A DNA stretch of 64,000 nucleotides from Xylaria sp. FL1777 (taxonomy: Eukaryota; Ascomycota; Sordariomycetes; Xylariales; Xylariaceae): contig MU400629.1 in the NCBI GenBank assembly GCA_022578965.1, positions 1 to 64,000 on the forward strand, in the 5' to 3' direction. Below the pieces are notes generated by a model. The model was given only the letters and a program-made list of their open reading frames with translations, did not search any database and was not told where the DNA came from. This document shows, in pieces, positions 1 through 10,962 of this stretch (its first letter is position 1; every line of letters begins with the position of its first letter). Both the position numbers and the translations under genes were made by a program.

Positions 1-99
1 AAACTCCCATGAAATGGGTATGGGAAGGATATCCCATATATACATGTAACCTGTGACATGTGCTGAGGTACCTGAGTAGCCTAGTCATGACAATTTATA

Positions 100-3000
100 A
101 TATTAGCTATTAAAAAACTAAGCATATTAAAGCTAGCGTTAGTATATAATTTATTAATTATAAAATAACTGTTTATTATAACTAGAAAATTAAAATGCTT
201 TATAAATATAGCTATATTAGTACTAAGTATAATATTAATATTAATTTTAGATTAAATTAGTAGTAATTTGCTTAATTTTTAGTATAGCTTTAGTTTGTTT
301 TATAATTTGCTAAAAAGTTTAATTTGTTTGTTTAATTCTTTTATATATAGCTTATTATTTTATATTTTATTACTTTAGTAAATATAAAAACAGTTTTTAA
401 ACAAAAAAAATATACTTAGTAGTATACTATAATTAAATTTGTTTATTAAATAGAAATATTGTTATGCTATTTATAGCTTTTTGTTTATATTAAGTAGCAT
501 TATATTAAAATTAACGCATTGCTTAATATAAAAGCTTTTGCTTATATTTTTAAAACTAAAAAGCTTTATATTAATAATAGTATAACTAAAGTAATATTTT
601 ATAAAATATTTAGTAAATATAAAACTAAATAAAAAACAAATATTAATATATGCTTTAATTAATTAACTTAGGTTATATATAATAGCTTTAAAATAAATAT
701 AGCTTTTTTATTTATATATTTAGCTTTTAGCTATATAAAAATACGCAGTTTTTTTTTTTTTGCAGATATAATTAAGCAACTTAATATTTATAGTAGCGTT
801 AAAGACTTTAAAATCTTTTAACGCTTTATTAAAAGTAAGTTAACGTATAAAATTATATAAAGTATTTAAAGTTTTTTTTTAAAGTAAAGTAATAAAATAG
901 TTATTAATAAATAAAAAAAAAGAAATATTTAAATAAAAGCTAATTAATATTTTACTATTGTTAGCTTTAGGAAATTTTAAGGTATAATTAATAATAATTA
1001 AAAAATTAAATAATAAGTTTAATAAAGCGCTAAAAATATTATTAAATAAGCTAAAAAAGCTAATATATTTAATGTTAACTAGTATTTTGCTATTATTAGC
1101 TACTTTAAAGAATATTAATAAGTTAGCTAATAATGCGTTTTTTTTAAACGTTTGCTTTAGTTTTTTTTTAGCTTTATTTTTTTAAAAGGCTTAGCAAGTT
1201 TATTAAGCGTATTAACTTTATTAAGTTCTTTTATTAAAGATTTAAAGTTATATATAAGCTAAAAATTATATATTTGTTTAAAAACCTGCTTTAATATATA
1301 AAAGTTTTTAGTGTTTACGTTTTGCTATATAATATAGCTATTTATTATAAAAGTGCAAATAACCTTAAAAAGTTAATAGTTATTATTATTTTAGTAATTT
1401 TAATTGTTTTAGTAATTATAGTTATTTTAATTATAGCGTAAGTTATTTTTATTATTTATTAGATTAATAGTATTTTTGGTATTTTTTTTTTATTGCTTTT
1501 AAGGTTTTTAAAAACGTTAATTATGCTTTTAAAAAAGTCCAGAAGCATTATAATAGCGCTAAAAAGCAAAAAAAAACTATTAAAAGCATAATTTTAGTTA
1601 TAATAAAGCTAAGTGCTATTATTACTATAATAGTTATAAAAAGATTTATTTTTTTTAATAAAAGCTTTAAACTTAATAAAATGTTTGTTTTATATTTAAT
1701 GCGCTTTATTTATTTTATGTTACTACTTTATTACTAAAAACTTATTAATGCTAACTTGTTTATATAAGTTTTAAATAATATTACTTATTTATTATAATTT
1801 AATAAATAATTTAAGGTTTTTGTTTAAATTATTATAAACGTAACAAATAATATAATTTTTATTAGTATTGCTTATTTTATAATAATAATAAACTTTTGTA
1901 TTAATATATTTTTTTATAGATTTAAATAATTCTTTAGTAAAATTATGCTTTTTTTAGTTAGCAAGCTTTATAACTTCAAGTTTATTTTTTTAAAAATGTT
2001 ATTAAAGTAAACGTTTAGCTTTTTTAAAGTTATAAATAATAGTTTATTTAGTTATGTTTTTTAAACTTTTAAACTAAATAGTACTTATTAATATAAGGTT
2101 AAATAGTATGCTTACTTTAAATTTTTTTAAAACTGCAGCATTTTTGTAATAAAAACTTAGCAAGTTAAGTTTATTAATATACTATATTATTAATATATTA
2201 TTATAATACTTAAATAGCTTTAGCTTAAGCAAAATTTTGTTAAAATTATTGTTATTATAAATTATATTATATTAGTTTTATAAAAAACTTAATAATAGCT
2301 TTAAGTTTTTAGTAAAATTACTTAGAAATAAAATAGCATAAATAAAAAGCTAAGCAGTAAAATTAAAATATGCATTAAAATAATTTATTATATTTAAGTT
2401 AATATAAATGTTTTAATATATATGTTTATTTTGTTATTTAGATAATATAAATAGATTTTATAAAGCTTTAGCATTTTAAAAGCTATTATAAGTTTATATA
2501 TTTAATAGTTTTTAGCTGCTTAATATTATTAGCTAAAATAAATTATTTGCTAAGCATAGCAAAGCAAATAAAAGTAAAAGTAAAGGTAATAAAACTAAAA
2601 TTTATAAAGGCAGATTATTTATAGAGCTAATATGCTTAAAAAATTATAGTAATAAAAATAAAGCTATAACTAAAGCAATAAACTAAATTAATAATTATTA
2701 GAATTTTTTTAAGGTTTTTATTGCTGCTAAAATATAAGTTTAACTTTAAAATAGCTAGAATTTTTGTTCGATTTTATTTAATTAGTTTAATACTATATAA
2801 GCTTGCTGCTAAACTTTTATAGTAATAAAAAGTTTAAAGTATTTAAATAATTTTAAAAAGATATTATTTATTATTTTATATATAATAGCTATATTTTATA
2901 GTTTGTTTATTTATAAATATTAGTATTAATATTATAGTTAAAATTATTAAAAAAGTTCTAAAAGCAATAATTTATATTATAATAAATATTAAAATAAGTT

Positions 3001-4290
3001 TGCAAAATAATTAAACATATAGCTTATAAATAAAACTTAGTAAATATTACTGCTTATATTTTAAATAAAATTAAGCTATAAAAACTTCTTATTATTAAAA
3101 AATGCTATTTTTTTGCTTAATATAATAAATGTACAAAAAACAAAAAGCAATAATATAATAAATAATATAGCAAATTTTTTAGTAGGTTTTTTTTATTAAA
3201 CTTATTTAATACTAAAGTAAAAAAATAGCAATAGTTTTAGTAGTAAAATAAACACTAAAAAAATAGCTATAATAAGCATAGCTATAATAAACTTAGTAAG
3301 TTTAATTAAGCTAACAAGTAGCAAATAAGCAAAATTATTAATTAAAAAACGCAAAAGTTATAAAGTAGCTATAATAAGTTTTAAAAATATAGCTAGTTAT
3401 ATTATAAGCAAAACAAAAAAAACTATAGCAATAAAAAAAGCTTTAGTACTATAAACTAAACTAATAAATAAATTAGTATAGTTTTTTTAATTTATTATAA
3501 GCTTTGTTATAATTACTAAATAAAAAATAAATATGTTAGCAATAATTTTTAATTTTTAATTAAGTAAATTAATTATTATTTGCTTTATTAAATAAGCAAC
3601 TAATAAAAAAAATTGCAGCAATTTATTATTATTATTAAAAAGTTTTTGCTTATTATTAGCAAGCATTTAATTATTAGTAATAAAAACTATAAGTTAAAAT
3701 AAAAAAGCAAAAAAAAAAAATAAAACAATTAATTAAGCTTGTTAAAATTTAGCTTAAGCTTTAAATATAAATTGTTCTTTAAAGTTTTAAAAATAATTTA
3801 AAAATTTTTTTAGTTTTATTAGCAGTAGTAATAAATATAATTATACTTTAAAAAGCTTAAGTATTGCTTTTAAAAGTTTTAAATAATAAAAGCTACAAAT
3901 AATAAAGCAAGCATTAAAATAACTTTGCTAAAAATTAAAAAATCTTTTAATTAACTATAGTTTATTAATTTAGTAGTAATATTACTGTTTTTTAATTTAA
4001 ATTAATGTTATTTTTAAGCTATACTTAGCTAGTTTTAAATAAAATCCAAGTTTTAATAAATAGCAAAGCTACAATTAAAAAGTTTTTAATTAGTAGTTTT
4101 AAAGCTTAACAAAAAAAATCTTTAGATTTAAAAACAGCTAATTAAGGTTATATTAAACCGTTTTAATAAGCAAAAACGCTAAAATAATTGCTAGCTATTA
4201 TATTATAAATAACAAAAGCATTAATAAAAAGCAAAAAGCGTACTAGCATTAAATAAAGCTTAATATATTATATATTTTGTAATAATTAAA
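100..4290. repeat. AT-rich RIP-like block, probable dead repeat
   Basis: About 4.2 kb made almost only of A and T, with TpA steps everywhere and the remaining C and G mostly in GC or GCT contexts. Normal composition stops abruptly near base 100 and resumes near 4290. No open reading frame of useful length survives. This is the look of a transposon or repeat destroyed by C-to-T mutation (RIP) in a Pezizomycotina genome. The original element type cannot be recognised: I saw no clear terminal inverted repeats, direct repeats or target-site duplication. The composition judgement is by eye, not computed. Confidence 0.8.
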
Positions 4291-5489
4291 ACCTGAAAGT
4301 GTGATAAGACTAGCTAAGTGGCTAGCCGAAGGTCTGGCCTACAAAGTGGTGGGCTATAGTACACATATTGTGGGGCTATGGGCTAGGTGCTAGGTCATGT
4401 GACCTGACAGGTCCTTATTGTTACGAAGAGAGGTACTAATGTCGACTGCAAGCAAGAGCATACTCCTGCACAAGACATTATAAAATTGTGTTCCTTTATA
4501 GACGATGAAGATGAGTTTGTCCCTACTAAACCGAATGTAGATGTCCAGATGAATATGGTTGGATTCACTTAGACACACGTATGAGGTGAACGCTGAGAAT
4601 TGCCAACTAAGATCTTGGTATCGAAAATAAGCTAGAGGCACTCGTATAAACTTGACAAACGATTGATTGGTACATTTTGCTGGCTAGACAGAGAGGCTTT
4701 AATGATGTAATCAACACAATGCACTAAGTATGAAACACTGCTCATCTTCCTCTTGGCACTGTCTTGACAAGTTGGATGCACTAACAAGGGAGACTGCTGC
4801 ATTGGCGAGGCCGGCGGGGTGACTCTAGACCACGTAAATTGACATCTTTGCCTACTTAAGTACCTACTTACCCACATAGCATGTACCTAGGCAATTGTCC
4901 TTTCATCATAGGTACTTAGGTAGGTAGTGTATACCTGGTAGGGTGGGTTGTAATACTGTTAAGACGGACTTGTAAGGTACGAGACAAATAGGTATGTATG
5001 TACCTAATTAAAGAAACGTATTGCGTTAAGAATACCTTGAGTTGGTGTACTGCCTAACCATACTGCTGCAGCTCTGGCACTTTTGTGTTGTTGCTGTGCC
5101 TCTCCCGCCGTCAATTACCAGTCCCGCGTAACCCCTGAGAGCATCACCAATACGCCGTACTCTACACTACCTCCACTAAGTAAGGTAGTTAGGGGGCAAT
5201 GCAATTTTGAAGATTCTACCTAGGCAACATTCGGCCAAAGTACTTCATGCGCTACTAGTATACTATATATAACAATAAAACACCACTCTTTGACTGATTT
5301 ATTAAGTGTGTTTCTTTGCCTCCATTCGTTTGCCAACTTTTGTTCACATCTGCAGACCTTTTTCTGTTATACTATTAATCCACGCTTATATAATAAAAAG
5401 ATCGTGAATCAGAGATATCCACGTATCTAACCACCGCCGAGGGGGGAAAAAAAAAAAGGAAAAGAAACACCGAAAATATAAACCACAAG
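4291..5489. other. Intergenic, repeat edge to first gene
   Basis: Normal-composition spacer between the AT-rich block and the first gene. It holds TACCTA/TAGGTA-rich stretches (about 4855-4935 and 4990-5010) and a TATA-like run at about 5263-5273, some 220 bases before the next start codon. The short open frames here have no recognisable protein features. Confidence 0.5.
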
Positions 5490-6098
5490 ATGTTATTCAA
5501 GACCCTCTTTGCCGCAGCCGTCATTGGCGCCGCGACAGCACAGCTTTCCCCCGACGAAGTGACCGACTACCTCGAGGACCTCGACCTCTCCCCGGAGTGT
5601 ATATCGGTGTACAGCGAGCTAGCCACCGCGATACCCACGGTGCCAGACGACCTGTTCTCGGCGACACTGCCTGCCGACCCGTGCGCCACGCCCTCATTCA
5701 CGGGGACGCTTCAGGCGGAATGGACGTCGTTCTCATCCGCGGCGCTGGAGTTCTACTCCGCGCACACGGCCGAGTTGTCTAGCTTTGTCTCCGAATGCTC
5801 GGGCCAAATCGGCGGAAACCTCCTCGCTGGGTTCCCTATTTGCAGCACCACCGGCGCGTCGACTACGGCTGCTGCCACTACTCCTGCTACTACGCCGGCG
5901 CAGACCACCGGGTCTAGCAACGCGGCGACTGTCACGGGGCCGACTACGTCCCAGACCGTCACTTCCGCTGGCGCCTCGAACTCTACCTCGCCTTCTTCCA
6001 CTGTCGCGTCGCCCAACGCCGCGCCGCGCGAGACTGGCTTCGTTGTTGCTGCTGCTGCGGCCGCTGTTGGATTTATGGGTGCTGTTGCTGTACTGTAA
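5490..6098 (+). CDS. Secreted GPI-anchored Ser/Thr-rich protein
   Basis: Single-exon gene of 202 residues. Residues 1-17 form a clean signal peptide (MLFKTLFAAAVIGAATA, hydrophobic, cut after the Ala before QLSPDE). Residues 18-120 are an acidic folded part with four cysteines (in SPECISV, ADPCATP, SECSGQ, FPICST). Residues about 120-180 are a Ser/Thr/Ala-rich linker likely to be O-glycosylated. The C terminus is a hydrophobic Ala/Val tail after a small-residue stretch, as in a GPI-attachment signal. The layout resembles small fungal cell-wall or infection-structure-associated proteins; the exact family is inference. It is the first gene beside the RIP-like block, a position where fast-evolving surface proteins are often found. 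The start is the only ATG that gives the signal peptide. Confidence 0.75.
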   Translation: MLFKTLFAAAVIGAATAQLSPDEVTDYLEDLDLSPECISVYSELATAIPTVPDDLFSATLPADPCATPSFTGTLQAEWTSFSSAALEFYSAHTAELSSFVSECSGQIGGNLLAGFPICSTTGASTTAAATTPATTPAQTTGSSNAATVTGPTTSQTVTSAGASNSTSPSSTVASPNAAPRETGFVVAAAAAAVGFMGAVAVL

Positions 6099-6900
6099 TC
6101 TAGAGTACAGTAAAACGTGACGGGGAAGCGTGAGAGGCTAGTCGAAAGATGTATGTATGCATGTATATGTATATGTATGTATATAATGTAATCAAAGAAT
6201 ATCATACGGATAAAAAAAGAAAACTGATTGGTGGGAATGGGTTTGTCTCGTCACATGAAATCTTAACTTAGCTTGCTTACTCACCTCATCCCTTTTTCAG
6301 CAGCTTGGCTTATCAACGCCTCAAAATGCCCGTTTACTGACTGAACTCACCGGCTATTGAGACGCGGGAAGAAAATATTCATGAGACGGGATTTCTGAAA
6401 CCGACTTCGGTCCGCCGCATTACCAGCTCAGTCAATTGAGTCATTCCTGTGCAACGACGGTTACAGACAGGGTAATGTCGCTATCGTACGTAGAGGGTGG
6501 ATGCCTGTTACTAGAGTACGTACGCACGGAGCCGACCAGAAGAAATGGCTGGCAAACAGGATTGTCATTTGGCAGTGAGGTTTCTGATGTTAGGTAGTTA
6601 GGGGACAAGACAAAAAGCTCGATCTAGTTCAGCTATTCGGTTAGCTACCTACTTAGTAGCTAGCCAGTTGTCTGCTTCAGGGGTCACTAAATTGTCACAC
6701 AACCAACCAGCCGTAAAATCCACACATAAAATTCACACACATGACATTTAACTACTCATTTTGTTCTTCTTTTATTCATTTCCCTTCCCTTTCTTCTTAT
6801 TCTTCTCGCTCATTCTATTCCATATTCTACTCAGTTGCCACTTGCTGAACTAAACATACCAGCAACAAAGCAAGCGGGAAAAGACACAGATAGACAGACC
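6099..6900. other. Intergenic
   Basis: No gene seen. It includes a TACTGTA/TACAGTA inverted repeat just past the previous stop (about 6091-6113) and a pyrimidine-rich leader (about 6755-6835) before the acetyltransferase, typical of a fungal promoter and 5' UTR. Confidence 0.5.
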
Positions 6901-7689
6901 ATGGACGAAAAGCAAAACACGCCGGCCAAGACCGCCGATGGCGCCGCCGGAAACCCACCCTCCTCCACAGCAGCAGCACCAGTACATCACGCGACACCCA
7001 CACGCAACAACAACAACGCCGCAGATGTAAAAGCCGAGATCGTCGTGCCGCCGCCGTCGGCCGCAGACGACGCGGCCCTCACGGCGGCGCTGACGCTGCT
7101 GGTCAACAAGGTGTACAGCGAGGCGGAGCGCGGCATCTACAGCACGGAGTTCGAGCGGACGTCGGCGGAGGACGTGGCGGAGCAGCTGCGCGCCGGCGAG
7201 GTGGCCGTGGCGTACCTACCTCATCGATCATCCAGCGATGCTGACGCCGCCGCCGCCGCCGCCAACAACAAGAACAACAAGAACAACAATGCACAGCATG
7301 AAGAAGAAGGGGAGGGAAGCGCAGCTACGTTCCTCGAGACGCACGGCACCCCCATAGGCTGCATAGCGATGAAGCAGGCCTCGCCGACGACGGGCGAGTT
7401 CGGCATGCTGGCCGTGGACCCGACGCACCGCGGCGGCGGCGTGGGCCGCGACCTAGTAGTCTTCGCCGAGGAGTGGTGTCGCGGGCGTCTGGGGCTGCAG
7501 GCCATGCGGTTGGAGCTGCTGGCGCCCGTGCACTTCGAGCACGTCGGCAAGACGCGGCTGCAGGCGTGGTACGAGCGCCTCGGGTACGTCCGTCTCGAGC
7601 TGCGCGATTTCGAGAAGGCGTATCCGCGCTTGTACGAGCTGCTCTCCGGACCCACCGAGTTCCGGGTTTTCGAGAAGAAGTTTGGTTGA
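6901..7689 (+). CDS. GNAT-family N-acetyltransferase
   Basis: Single exon, 262 residues. The ATG at 6901 sits in a good context (gaccATGG); the frame is open upstream but has no earlier ATG. The N-terminal 50 residues are low-complexity (Ala, Asn, His). The acetyltransferase fold covers about residues 55-262. The acetyl-CoA pyrophosphate-binding motif A is visible as MLAVDPTHRGGGVGRDL (pattern R-G-x-G-x-G), and the following helix and WYERLGYVRLE form motif B. An Asn/Glu-rich insert lies between strands 2 and 3 and is probably a surface loop. Substrate is unknown; such proteins acetylate small amines or protein N-termini. A run of 13 G follows the stop at 7695-7707. Confidence 0.8.
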   Translation: MDEKQNTPAKTADGAAGNPPSSTAAAPVHHATPTRNNNNAADVKAEIVVPPPSAADDAALTAALTLLVNKVYSEAERGIYSTEFERTSAEDVAEQLRAGEVAVAYLPHRSSSDADAAAAAANNKNNKNNNAQHEEEGEGSAATFLETHGTPIGCIAMKQASPTTGEFGMLAVDPTHRGGGVGRDLVVFAEEWCRGRLGLQAMRLELLAPVHFEHVGKTRLQAWYERLGYVRLELRDFEKAYPRLYELLSGPTEFRVFEKKFG

Positions 7690-8067
7690 TTGAAGGGGGG
7701 GGGGGGGAATGGATCGGTGGATAGATGGATAGATCCGGTGTGTTGGGGTTATAGATGGATGGATAGAGTAGAGGGGACTTTGTTTTGGTTATTGTTACTT
7801 CTACGGCGTTACGGACGAAGGGGGGGGTGAGAGCGTGAGAGCGTGAGAGTGGGAAAAAGGGTGAATTTGGTGGCGTTTGGGGTGTTGACGAGAATACTGA
7901 GATGGCCATGACATCGATGATCTTCATGAAATAGACTGAAAATAAACTTGCTCTTATAAGAAATACTATAGACAGTGAATGCGCTGTTCGACATCTATAT
8001 TGCGATGTTTCCAACGAATGTAACTTTTAGATGATGCATTCTCACAGCTCAGGACCACCCTCCTATG
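7690..8067. other. Intergenic, convergent 3' ends
   Basis: Spacer between the 3' ends of the acetyltransferase and the flavoprotein on the other strand. It holds the 13-G homopolymer and GGATAGATGGATAGA-like low-complexity sequence near 7710-7770. No gene seen. Confidence 0.5.
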
Positions 8068-9755
8068 TTATTCCGTGGTGACAGGGGTATTGGCCAGAGC
8101 ATTAAAACGACTTCCTCTGCCAGTCAAATAATTGAACTTGTCTTGACCCCAATTGCTTCGGTCACCGCCTTCCTCGGTTTCCAGCAATTCTTGTATCGAC
8201 CACGCAATTCTGTCTGCTCCAACCCTCGCACCAATGAGATTATGGGCACCGGGGCCGAGTTGGAGGGCTGCGAATCGGCCAGCCACGAAGAGAGGGACAT
8301 CGTCTTTCCATACCATCTTTTCTGTGATGCAGGGGAAGCCACCGCAGTTCTCGACAGGGTAATCACGACACATTGACTGGAGGCATGGTAAACTCTCAAA
8401 GTTCGTTCCCACACCGGTGGCGAAGTAGATGTGATCGATGGGCGGAAGATCTTCCCGCTCTCCTTTCAAGGAAATGGACCAGGTTTTCGACACAGGATCC
8501 CATTTCTTTTCGTCAATTGTGGTGTGTAGCAACATGTCCAAGCGGCCCGTGGAGATGTGTTTTTCGACGATTCTCTTGTAGTATGGGGTAATACTACCGC
8601 CGTTTCGAGCCTCCATGACCTTTTTACACCGTTCTTCAGCTGTCTCGGAGTTCCAAAACTGCGCATGCTCTACATTTCGGAACTTGCCAACCCACTCCAG
8701 ACCAATGTCGAAATGCTTGATCTTCAGAGGGCCGCGCATAATCAGGAAGACTTTGGCAACCCCTCGACGGACGGCGAGATCAGCAATCTGAGCTGACGTG
8801 AGGCCACCACCCACCACTAATACATTGGTTCTAGCCTTAGTCGCGATTTTCTTTTGTACATAAGGTGGTGGGAAGCTCTTGATATGCATGGCGTGCGTGG
8901 CTCCCTCCATCTCATTGATGCTGAGTGAACAGGGTATCTGGGGCGCGTTGCCGCCGATAGCTAGCACGACAATCCTCCCATAATGACATCCTTTGTTAGT
9001 CTTGACGCAGAAGATCTTCTGTTCATCAGAAAACTCTCTGACATAATCATAACGTATATCTTCAACTTTCTCGTGGGAAAGCATGGTGTTGCTGAGCTTG
9101 TACCGGTCCACAAGGCAGTCGCAGTGGGAGAAGAATAGGGGCGTTGAGGGCACGTAGTAGTCTTTACGCTCCCGCTCATCGATGGTAGGTATATTTTGTG
9201 GCCTTCGTCATCTCAGTAATTGGTCCATTTGTTTAGGATGTATCTAAAACCTTACTGTCTTCCCATTCTTTCTCTTTTCTTTCTCTGGTATTTACTCAAC
9301 TCTTTCCCAACGCAACCATGGAGCTCTCTTAACTCGTCGCTTCGACCGGTAGTGTATGCGTAAGATAGCAAACTATCCCTTTCTGAGGGATCGACGTGGA
9401 AAAACATGGGACTGCGGAGATGAGATATGTCGAATGTCTTGAACATACCCTGCCATCGTTGCATCCAGCTGGTACCAGACTCGTCAAGCGCTAGCAGATC
9501 TAATTCTCGAGTAATGGCCGGGGCGACAGATTCTTTACGTCGCGTTTCTGCGACTTTCCGATGCTTGGGATGTTTTGTACTCGCTTTGGCAGTACGATAT
9601 TGCTTAATCCAATGAAAGCGTTGGTGTTCATCGTCGGTGAAGTTGGCTGCTGGCATATGTTCACATAGTCGCGCTGCAACTCCCAGCCCACTGGGGCCAG
9701 CCCCAACAATGATCACATCACGGACATGAATGACACCCGATGTGCTACTCGCCAT
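8068..9755 (-). CDS. FAD/NAD(P)-binding monooxygenase-like protein
   Basis: Two exons on the minus strand: 9755-9256 and 9202-8068, joined across a 53-base GT-AG intron (9203-9255, branch site near TTACTGAG), giving 544 residues. The first exon has an FAD-binding GxGxxG (VGAGPSG, residues 18-23). A second dinucleotide-binding motif, VVGGGLTSAQ near residue 300, would hold NADPH. An ATG-like FATGVG motif and a C-terminal GARVGADRIAW segment complete the two-domain flavoprotein pattern. It belongs with the L-lysine/L-ornithine N-monooxygenase-like and OSGIN-like flavoproteins. No siderophore synthetase or other partner is next to it, so I do not call it SidA. It is likely cytosolic: no signal peptide. 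A perfect hairpin lies 117-141 bases upstream of its start. Confidence 0.8.
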
Positions 9756-9871
9756 ATCTATTAGCTTTGATAATTATTTCGTGTAGATGGAATAGATGTC
9801 CAGGTTGTTATTCTTCTTTTATACCCTTGGTTGATTACACAAGGGTGGGAGGACCTTGATGGCCAACCTTG

Positions 9872-9896
9872 ATGGCCAGCCGTCGAGGCTGGCCAT
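9872..9896. repeat. Perfect 10-bp hairpin
   Basis: ATGGCCAGCC at 9872-9881 and its exact reverse complement at 9887-9896, with a 5-base loop. A related direct copy (GATGGCCAACC) lies just before it. It lies in the promoter or leader of the flavoprotein gene, so it could be a transcription-factor site or an RNA hairpin. Confidence 0.8.
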
Positions 9897-9985
9897 GACG
9901 TGGCTGCACACAGAACTAGAAAACTTAACCAAACCCAAACTTCTTGTAAAACTTCGGGTATAGGAAAGTGTAGGTAGGTATACTG

Positions 9986-10029
9986 TATATGGAAGGGGCA
10001 CTCCATATGGTCACTATATAGCTACTTCT
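9986..10029 (+). repeat. 44-base element, copy 1
   Basis: This stretch matches 44336-44379 at 36 of 44 positions without gaps; six of the eight differences are transitions. Both copies carry GGAAGGGGC and the TATA-like CTATATAG. A looser second match (ACCTCC then CAATACACA) follows each copy within about 80 bases. Confidence 0.65.
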
Positions 10030-10368
10030 GAGACGCAACGACTGTTTTTTGAGACCTCCATTATCAATACACATACCTCCGACTCCTACCTAACTCTAGG
10101 GCTTTTGGGATCGGTGCCCTACGATTAGAAAAACTGGATTGCCGTGTTTGGTTTTGATATAGCCCTAGGGATTCATGACTTTATTTTAGTCGCCTTGGTT
10201 GGTGGGTTGTGCAATATCTTTTATTGCTGCCTGCTATCTTCGCCACTGCTAATGCAGGGGAGGCTGAAGTTTTCAAGCTCAACTATTCCGCAGGTGTGGG
10301 CTGTCAGATCGAGCTGATTTGTTGATGAGGTAGGTGGTGTATTCATAACGACAATCTTCCGCTAGAAT

Positions 10369-10962
10369 CTAAGATCCAAAATGCTCGGTAACGTGATGAG
10401 CAACAGCTGTCTCATCTCCTTCGAATTCGCCGCATACTGGGCATGTGGCAATGGTTGAGGTGACATCCGCTTCGAAGCTACTGTTGTTCATGCCATTGTC
10501 TGGGGTGTCTGCTTTATCTACCTGGCCGACGGTGGTTCCTTTTTTACCTCTTCCCTTACGTCTAGACGGCACGATATATGCGCCTAGGTCTATTTGCTCG
10601 GGAGCAGCATCAAGCGGTTCCTCTAACCGAGTATCGCGATACCGTGGTCGACGCCCTTGACCTCTTGGCTCTCCAGCATTTTCTGGAGCTGAAACCATGG
10701 GAGATGACGGATTTGGATTATTCGTGGAAGTTGAGTTAGAAGTTGACTGCGTTGATGAGTCTGCCTCAATCCCGAGAGCCATGCTTTGGACCCGGCCAAC
10801 CCGACCATCGGATAGTCGCACCTTGATTCCCCTAGGGTGGTCACCTCTGGTCAGGACATGCTGTACGATCCCCCGTACCTGGCGACCTGTGCGCTGGTCA
10901 GCCTTCAAGATAATATTGACCAGGGCACCAGGAACGACCTGACGAATCCTCGGCACTCCCAT
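10369..10962 (-). CDS. YwbE-like (DUF2196) protein with zinc finger
   Basis: Single exon, 197 residues; the ATG is at 10962 (an in-frame TTG lies 15 bases earlier). Residues about 8-65 match the YwbE/TIGR03833 domain: a pattern of LKADQRTG, then LTRGDHPRGIKV, then DGRVGRVQ. The middle is low-complexity Ser/Asn/Pro. The last 30 residues hold one zinc-finger-like unit, CPVCGEF...HHVTEHF (C-x2-C-x12-H-x4-H). YwbE homologues are small bacterial proteins of unknown function; the fused finger suggests a nucleic-acid or ubiquitin-binding role, which is inference. Probably nuclear or cytosolic. Confidence 0.8.
   Translation of the reverse strand: MGVPRIRQVVPGALVNIILKADQRTGRQVRGIVQHVLTRGDHPRGIKVRLSDGRVGRVQSMALGIEADSSTQSTSNSTSTNNPNPSSPMVSAPENAGEPRGQGRRPRYRDTRLEEPLDAAPEQIDLGAYIVPSRRKGRGKKGTTVGQVDKADTPDNGMNNSSFEADVTSTIATCPVCGEFEGDETAVAHHVTEHFGS

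Larger units (their letters stand above)
9756..10368. other. Intergenic with hairpin and shared element
   Basis: Promoter side of the flavoprotein gene and 3' side of the YwbE-like gene. It contains the perfect hairpin at 9872-9896 and the 44-base element at 9986-10029 that recurs at 44336. No coding sequence recognised. Confidence 0.5.

Noticed and set aside
1..4400. Terminal inverted repeats at the edges of the AT-rich block
   Set aside because: The two edges share only scattered short words; no convincing pairing or target duplication by eye.
5753..6205. Antisense frame across the GPI-anchored protein gene
   Set aside because: A shadow of the GC-rich coding strand; the plus-strand protein has a signal peptide and anchor signal.
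8068..9755. Siderophore ornithine monooxygenase (SidA)
   Set aside because: Shares the fold but has no siderophore genes nearby, and no specific substrate motif could be confirmed.
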